Origin: Zerene cesonia
Lineage: Eukaryota; Arthropoda; Insecta; Lepidoptera; Pieridae
Direction: 5' to 3'
NCBI RefSeq assembly: GCF_012273895.1
Contig: NC_052128.1
Span: 4,464,001 to 4,528,000 of the forward strand
Length of the DNA: 64,000 nucleotides
Positions 56,543-64,000 of the stretch are shown piece after piece. Position 1 is the stretch's first letter, and every line of letters begins with the position of its first letter. A model generated the notes under the pieces. That model was given only the letters and a program-made list of their open reading frames with translations, did no database searches and was not told the origin of the DNA. A program made the translations under genes and the position numbers.

Positions 56543-56598
56543 GCGCCGCTTGCGGGCGCAACAAATATGGTTGGATATTGAGCGGCCGCAAGCGGCGC
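56543..56598 (+). promoter_or_regulatory. GC-rich hairpin in the hipk 3' UTR
   Basis: Perfect 13-base arms GCGCCGCTTGCGG (56543-56555) and CCGCAAGCGGCGC (56586-56598) with a 30-base loop. This stands out in an AT-rich UTR and could form a stable RNA stem. Function unknown. Confidence 0.75.
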
Positions 56599-57382
56599 CG
56601 AGCGGCAAACTAATGGAGTTATTTATCACACTGCAATTTTTTTAATCCAAAATCTTATGACTAGTGTGTAGAGACGCGATTTCGCACGGTTTCTTATCAT
56701 TTTCTCTGTGAATATTTTGACCGATTTAAAAAAAAAAGAAAACCGGCAAAAGCGCTATTTTTAAACCGTTCTATTTTTGTTTGTATTTAAAGCGTTTAAA
56801 TTGCAACCCAACGTCTCGATTCGACGTTACGTTCCGATTTAAACTTGATGTATGCGATGTACACGTGTGTAATCGCTGCGAACCGCATCGTTATCGGTGT
56901 ATTAGGTTAGACGCTTTATTTCTTAAAGTATACGCGTTGCTAGTGAAATGTATATCGGTGTTCGTCGCGTCGGTGGGCGGCTGCAGCGTGACGGACACAC
57001 AAAACATATGCGCTGGCCGGCCACCGCCGCGGCACAGTACTATATTATGTATAATATTAAATTGTAAATTTATTTCCTTTGGAGTTAGGCGAGTAGGTTG
57101 CATTTACTAATGTTTTATAGTAGGAATTAGTGTCTGTACCAAATTTGATGGGATGTTTATTAACAATGTGTCGATGTTTGTAGCGAATATTGAGTTCGTC
57201 CTTTTTACGCGATGATTACGTCAATTATATGATTTTTTCATTTTCTTTCTATTTTATTTTATAGCGTTTCGGATTCGCTTAAGGTATGCGATCTTACGTT
57301 CCATATCAGATAGTTTAGGTCCATCTGTAATCGATGCTGTGTTTTTTTTTTATAATTAATATATAATATTATGATAATCGTA

Positions 57383-57388
57383 AATAAA
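57383..57388 (+). promoter_or_regulatory. AATAAA, possible intermediate poly(A) signal
   Basis: AATAAA followed immediately by ATGTTTTTTTCTCTG, a T-rich downstream context. Confidence 0.4.
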
Positions 57389-58844
57389 ATGTTTTTTTCT
57401 CTGTAGATATTAATATGTGTAGTACGCGGTGATGGATATGTCTAGCCGTTAGATGGAATATTATATGTTATTTAAGAGTTTTATCGTGTAGGTAACACTT
57501 GTATATTCGTTAGGTAGATTGAATTGGATTTGATGGTTTTATTTTTTGTAGTAGACAAGATGGCCGCTTCGGACTGGGTGGTGAATAATGGAAAAATACA
57601 TTTTTTTTTTCTTCTTATTATGATGGTTAAAAAATTTAATGTGAGACAATGCTTATGGCGTCAAGGGGGGTTTTAAATGTTTGCTGGTTTTCAGTGTCGT
57701 TTGTTCGTGCAACAGATGGTATTTGATTTTGAAAATGTCGTGTAAAAGTGTATTTTTCCGTTACCTTGTTCTTGTCTGGTTGCGACCGTCTTGTGTGAAA
57801 AGTTTGACGCTTCTTATGATTTGCTAATTTCTAACGTGTCTACTGTGACTGGGTGTAACGGACAGACAGGCCCGTTTTATATATCACTACTAATGATACA
57901 AACAATACAATTTTATTTTATTAAATATTAAAACGTTAATTTATAAGTATATTAAATTTTGGCATTAACGGCCGCCTAGCGTATGATTTATGATTTAAGC
58001 AACATATGTTTGTCAATTTTTATTATTATTTCCTATATAAATAGAGTCGTTTTTAATTTCCTTTTTTACATTAAGTATTATTAAAGAAAAAAAAACAATC
58101 AAATAAAAAATATAAACTTAGTTGTAATAACCACCAAAACTGTTTTGTTTTAAACAAATAATTATGTTGTAGCTTGCTGCCTGACAATAATTCATTGTAA
58201 TTTTTAATTAGTTACTGTAGTTTTATTATTTTTCGTGTATCTAAACATTGCACAGATCACACGAATGGCTGTATCGATATTGATGAAATGTTTAATGTAA
58301 ACGGAGGGGATAATAATAAATCAAATGCGCACTAAAATGCCAATGCGCTCGCAGCTATTTGTCTGATCTTTACGATGCTTATGTTTTTAATTTATAACCA
58401 TAGAACACGCTTTCGGTTTGTTCAACGTTTCAATTTTAAATATTTCCTTTGTTATATTGTATTTGATATATACGCTTTTCTGTTTATTCTATTCTTAATT
58501 AAAAAAACGTGAATTTTCAATAAGTTCCCTATCAGTATCGCTAAACTGATTGCGTGTTTTATGAGAGTTTTTCCTACAAATATGTTATTGTAGCAGAGAG
58601 ATTGCCCTCGCTCGAGGCTTAGTCAATGATCTCCGATGTGCACGGGCGGTGGGGAACCCTCGATTTATTGTAGATGTTCTATCGGCGTGCGTATCGTTTT
58701 CATTTAATTATTGTAAATGTGTCCGTATCGGAGCTTTGGGTTAAGTCAAATGGAATGTTTGTAACGGAGTTCTTTTTTTCTTTCTTTTTAGTGAAATGTA
58801 TCGCTTGGTCGTCGTTTTTGTATATGGGGCACGCTCACGTGCGG

Positions 58845-58872
58845 TCGGCACGGTCGGCACGGTCGGCACGCG
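58845..58872 (+). repeat. Short 9-base tandem repeat in the hipk 3' UTR
   Basis: Three copies of CGGTCGGCA in a locally GC-rich patch of the UTR. Confidence 0.85.
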
Positions 58873-59435
58873 CCTGTCCGTCGGCCGCTGTGATTAAGCG
58901 ATTGGGAATGTAAATTTTGGGTTGTTGCAATAAGTTGTTTAAAATGGGAATTTAATTTTTCGTATACACGTATATGGATGGGATCGCGTTCGCACACAAA
59001 CTGGCGAGAGTTGGCGCACGTTCGAGTTTCACCGCAACACGTAAACGCACTCTGATTTTAAGATTATTTTGACAATAATTATTATTGAAACGGTATGTAA
59101 CCGATGTACAAAGCCCGCGATGTAACGCGTCGACGCCTCGATGCGCACGCGCAAGGCCTACTGTGATCGCTCCGAACTTATATTTTATCGTTAACGGCCG
59201 GTGAAACTGTAGTTTTAGTGATTTAAGTTAACATTTGAACATGTACCGACGGTACGCGCTAAATACTATATAAAATATTGGGTATATTACGTTTTTAATG
59301 TCTAGATTGTAAGTCCTTGTGGCGCGAGTGGAGAGCATTAACCTAAATAAGATGTGGGTGATCAGGGGCTAGCACTGATGTTGCTTAAGGTTTTATCTTC
59401 ATTAATAATCGCATAGTTATTATGAGAGAATTGTA

Positions 59436-59441
59436 AATAAA
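59436..59441 (+). promoter_or_regulatory. AATAAA, strong candidate poly(A) signal (short form)
   Basis: AATAAA followed by CATCCAAATACCCC and then a long T-rich tract, the arrangement expected at a cleavage site. It would give a 3' UTR of about 3.7 kb. Confidence 0.65.
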
Positions 59442-62400
59442 CATCCAAATACCCCTTTTTATTTTACTTTTATTTTTTTCTCCCTTTCCTATATTTTTTA
59501 TTGGTTTTTATTAGGTTTTTTTATTAGTTTGGGCCTGTCTAGTTGATGTGCCGATGGCTTAGAAACGAACGGTCTTTGCAGTCGGTTGGATTCGATATGC
59601 GAAGGCCGCAACTTATTTGAATATAATAGACGATAATGCTTGGATTGTGACCGGTCGAGTCCCGCCGCGTGCATTCTATAGTCAATAGTGTGGCGACGAC
59701 GCCAGAGCTGCTGTCTAGACAATAACCCAGTGTCAGACAATAATCATTATTATTTGTTTGCTAATTATTGTAGATCTCCCTTCGCCCCCCTATAGTCCGA
59801 TAGACCTCTAGTTTAGATGTCCTTAGCGCAAATCAGAAACTAGATTTTAATATCCACACACGACGTGAAATTTCTCGACGGTTATTTGAAAACTACTTGA
59901 ATTATACACAGTTATCTGTTTCGAGCTGATACGATTTACTAAATATACACTCTCTGCTCGATAAACTTGGAACTGAGTAAATTATAAAAAACTTTGTCGT
60001 TAAATATTAGATTATAGCTATAATTATTGTGAAGAGAGAATGCCGCTAATTTACTAATTATTATATCAATATCATCACAAAACACGTAATTGCGGATTTC
60101 ATGTGGCTGTTATTAATAATTTTTGATTTAACTTTACGCACTTTACATCACGAACGTTTTGAATTCGAAATTATCAAATCTAAACTCATAGAATACGTGT
60201 AAATACTCAATCCTAATTAAAATACGATTTTTACAATTACTATTACCTAGTACCTATACATTTTTAACTCGACTGAATGTTTATATGGGCTTAGATGTGG
60301 CTTGTAGAAACAAATAGTTACACAGTAGACAAGTATATGGCACCACATATCCATTGAGTGTTTGGAACGAGCCGGTAAAACTAACGCCTGCGGAATTCGC
60401 TATGTAACACGAAACAGAATGAACGTAGAAACAAACTAAATATGGTTACAAATTACAAGTCTGATTATCACATTTGTTAAAGTAGTGTTTATATTAGAAT
60501 TGTCTGCGTTTGTCGCTGGCGCAGCTCGAGCGACGCCGAAGTTAGCCAAGCTTAGTTCGCTGCTAAATGAACATAGAGTTAACTTTTATATATTCGACGT
60601 TTGATATCTACCTAATAGGGTATGTGTGATAATAATATAAGCTTCAAATAGATAAAGTACAATGAATTCTAATTATCTTATAGGCCAATATTTATGAGCA
60701 TTATTTTTACACTGTCTTTTAATAAATGTGATTCGTGTGTAGTGTACGGTTAGAGTATTCAGCGGTCCAGTCTCTACGCAGTTTATTTTATAGCGATTAG
60801 CTTTAAAGGACAACAATCGATCAATGTTTATTCATAGATACACGGTGTATGCATAGTTTTTAGTCTCGATTATTACGTCACTGTTCGTATAAATGTGTAG
60901 ATTTATACTAAATATCTTTATATAATATTCAGACTTCTCACCAAAATATTTTGCCGTCCAATTTTCGTACCTTTTCGCGCGTGCGACGATCAGCTGGACT
61001 GCTTCTATTTACTACGTGTATTTCATTTTAACTACGACTCAGATTTCGACACCAAACTGACTTTTGAATCTTATCTATCTTAGATATTTAAGATATTTTA
61101 TATTTATATAGAGCTTATAGGTGGACTAGGGCTATAGTTTCTCAGGGCATTGCGGTTTGAGTGTTGGAAAGTTCCGATTGAGCGCCCATGGTTCACACCG
61201 CAGTTGCAAGATATATCAGGGGTGTAGGAGCACTAGTGGCGGCTTTTGAATTAGATATCTTTAAAGTTTAAAGCCACGGTCGTAGTGAGCATAAGTATAT
61301 ATTATAGATGTTTATATTCTATAGGAACCACGACATCGAGAAGTTATTAATAATTGTAAGTAATGAGTCGTTTAAAACGATGTAAAATTTTAAAATATAC
61401 ATTTTTCCATAAAAAATTGGTAATCTTCTCAACTCTTTTGATTATTCAGACTTTAAAGTTCTTTTTTCTCTATAAAAAATAATTCACAATTTCTATATTG
61501 TATTGTAACTTTCTCATACTTTTGAATTCAAAATTTAATATCTCGTTATAAGTAATTCTCGTTGTCGTTCTTGCACCAACTTTGAATAACTTAGATCGCC
61601 GTTTCTAGATAGATATCTGAATGTTTATTTCTGTATAATGTGATTTTAATGTCCAAATTATTCATATTAGCTGTTTTCTACGTATATAACAGATAAGTGT
61701 ATCCGATTAGCGTCCAGTGAGATTTTGTATATCGGTGTCTAGTGGCGCGGTAGGGCGCGCCCACTTACTCGTACCTACTCGTGCTAGTTTAGATTCTGTA
61801 AACGTACGATTACGACCAACATACATAGAGTAATATATCTTTTAACACAAATGTAACTAATATTAACCGTACGCTAACTGACACTGCTCGAGATTAGGGG
61901 ATAATTTAAAGTACAAATTAATCAATCTCGCCCCGAAGTCTCCGATGCTTTAAGCTCTTTTCTTATATACATAGCGTGATATAAGAAAATGAAGTTATAT
62001 TCGAATTGTTTCTAAATTTCTAAAGTTAATGTTGTATTAGATAAAAATCATTCGATTTGCGTAACTCCAGTGTTTAGAAATCTTAAATATTTTTAAATTA
62101 ACCCCACACGTACGAAGTTATTTAACACATAAATGTTTTAATGTGGTAGCTAATATAGATGTCACCTGAGGTGTCGCGGCTCTCAGGACACTTTTTCGAA
62201 TTAAATCATAATTTTATAACAATCGATGTGCCTAAGTGTAATGTTCTACTAATGTATTGTAAATAGTGATAATTAAATATTAATGTTGTGGTATTTATTG
62301 CGTGTTCAGGCGCGTGTTTAAATATTTTATGTACCTAATGCCTGCAGATTCTGAGGGGTATTTTGAGACAATAACTTATAGTTTGCATTTCTTTAATTTG

Positions 62401-62750
62401 CCTCTCAATATCAATGATATATTTGCACTAACGCAATGTTGTGTACTTTTGTATTTCGTATAAACTCCTCTAAATAGCTGATAGCGTAGAAGTTTTCTAC
62501 TCTTTAGGTGTTTTATTTATATTGTAAACACGTAGTCTCCGCCTTACATTAAATAATTAGATTGAAACTATTGTTTACGGCACGCTATTTTTGCATATTT
62601 CTTGTTTCTTTTCTGTATTGTATTACTTAGATTTGTATAACGTACGTAGCGGCTACGGCCGGTGTACTAAGTGGTAAAATGTATGTGTATTTATCATCTG
62701 TGTCGCGGTGCGTGGTGACCGGGTAGTTGTGTAGACTTGATTGTGATATC

Positions 62751-62756
62751 AATAAA
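62751..62756 (+). promoter_or_regulatory. AATAAA, strong candidate poly(A) signal (long form)
   Basis: AATAAA followed by CATTTTCATACGAG and a T-rich stretch. The sequence CATCCAAATA recurs here (62771) as it does after the 59436 signal. It would give a 3' UTR of about 7 kb. Confidence 0.6.
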
Positions 62757-62776
62757 CATTTTCATACGAGCATCCA

Positions 62777-64000
62777 AATATTTGTTTTATTTACTACCAC
62801 AGTACAATCTCTCTCATTTTTTTAAACTCGGCTTTTGGTATTTCAATATGTATTTTAAGATTTTATATTATTATCCTACTGATTATGTTCACCGAGAATA
62901 AATAATTTTCTTACATATACTGTGTACTTGAGCAAGTGAGACATTTTAGATCACTCTAAATATTCTATTATTTAAGCGTGTTTTTAGTATTTTATTAATT
63001 TAATATATTATTCTGGTCCATTCCAGGATCGCACTTTAACTCGTGTAAGTTTAGGATGAGGAGTTGAAAGAAAACAACAAATACCGTATGAAGTAAGCTT
63101 TTTTTAAACTAAATTTAAGTTTTACACATTACACAAAATAATATAATATGGAACTCGATACACTATAAAGGTATATTAGAAAACATTTGCCGAATATATA
63201 CAACATTGTTTGCTCTTGTGACTGCGGTCGCTTCTAGCGCGACAATTGCTTAATCTATTGTTATATTGTGGACTCGAGATCGAGTTGCCTCTGCGGCTTA
63301 CGTGTTTGTATGTATGTATGCTTGTATCCCATTAACGCTCGCCGACTAACAATTCAATAAATACACATTGTGCAACAATTTACAGTGCAATTTACAAGTG
63401 AGTCGACGAGAACCGAAACTTATTATTAATATAAACATTATTTGATGTATTAAATTATTTCTCAATAACGAGGGATACGCGTTGAGTAGTTACCAAAGCC
63501 TACATCCAGTCCAGTAACTAACACTATTTTAAACAAAATATATAATATGACATTTGCATACAGTACGATTATGTTCTGAGATCATATTTAATACATCACA
63601 GGTGTTAGAGAAATTAAATTAAAATTAACGCGTTCGCACGACGATACCTCGTCACCACATGATAGCCCATCGCTTTCGGCGCAATTCAAACAAAATCTAA
63701 TTAAATATTTCATTGTAGTCGCTCGAACAGATGACCGAGGGGATGTCAAATACTTGTCTAAGATCCACCGTTCTTGGGCAATTATTTGAAACTACAACTA
63801 TAGGCGTTTCGAGTCATCTGCCCAAGGGGCTACGTAACACAATTCATAAATTTCAAATCAAGTCAAAATGTAAACGAACACCGCATAGATTATAAATATA
63901 TTAATGTTTCAACAGCACTTTAAATCGTGTCTTTAATAGTCAAACGTTCAAAGTTCATTAAAAATTTCATTATTTTAGTCAGACCTATCCGCTACTGACG
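62777..64000. other. Downstream flank, no gene seen
   Basis: AT-rich, no long open frame. TTTATT just after the hipk end (62782) is an AATAAA on the minus strand, so this could be the 3' UTR of a convergent gene beyond the window. Not provable here. Confidence 0.5.

Larger units (their letters stand above)
55712..62775 (+). other. hipk: hipk 3' UTR (short and long forms)
   Basis: About 7 kb after the stop codon with no recognised dispersed repeats, unlike all other non-coding parts of the window. That is typical of transcribed, constrained 3' UTR. It contains several AATAAA signals; those near 59436 and 62751 are followed by T-rich sequence. A 25-base minisatellite and a GC-rich hairpin lie in its first kilobase. 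The part after 59.46 kb could instead be a separate non-coding transcript. Confidence 0.65.

Noticed and set aside
63720..63840. Imperfect inverted segment GATGACCGAGGGG / GCCCAAGGGGC as an RNA structure
   Set aside because: Pairing is poor when the arms are laid out, and there is no other support.

Overview
This is a eukaryotic, AT-rich window with small GC-rich exons. It most likely comes from a moth or butterfly (Lepidoptera). Introns with GT..AG ends, AATAAA poly(A) signals, tRNA-derived SINEs, and many short elements ending in CTAG inserted between A and T (the Lep1/MINE-type non-autonomous Helitron pattern) all point there. Four 1000-base runs of N and one 30-base run are assembly gaps. 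No database search was possible; families are named from recognised motifs.

The one gene that can be supported is the homeodomain-interacting protein kinase gene (hipk) on the + strand. I reconstruct 21 coding exons from 35129 to 55711. Every splice junction keeps the reading frame, giving a 1030-residue model. The order is: a short acidic N-terminus with a SUMO-acceptor-like IKFE; the GDYQLVQHEVL lead-in; a complete protein kinase domain (exons 4-10) with GRGTFG, VAIK, HADLKPEN, DFG and the YLQSRYYRAPE activation loop; then a long low-complexity C-terminal half. That half keeps HIPK landmarks (the SPVKKRVKEGTPP basic patch and the DTPSPAVSVITI SUMO-interaction motif) but is filled with Gly-Val, Val-Ser-Gly, poly-Gln and His-rich tracts. 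A repeat-poor stretch follows to about 62.78 kb and is best read as an alternative 3' UTR with strong poly(A) signals near 59.44 and 62.75 kb.

Layout: 1-34.6 kb is intergenic or far-upstream sequence with no recognisable protein gene. It holds a nested foldback, a MITE-like element with long inverted repeats, three copies of one SINE, Helitron-like elements, other dispersed repeats, a cluster of TGACGTCA sites (17.25-17.88 kb) and a GC-rich island (32.58-32.88 kb) that may be an unmapped exon or promoter. From 34.6 to 35.13 kb is the probable hipk 5' leader with an upstream ORF. From 35.13 to 55.71 kb are the hipk exons and introns, the introns studded with Helitron-like and SINE insertions. 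From 55.71 to 62.78 kb is the 3' UTR. From 62.78 to 64 kb nothing recognisable was found.

I found no convincing new biological system. The most unusual features are the recurrent Gly-Val / Val-Ser-Gly tracts in separate hipk exons, a GTGAGCGG-rich minisatellite that continues this motif into the 3' UTR, a GC-rich 3' UTR hairpin and the foldback elements.
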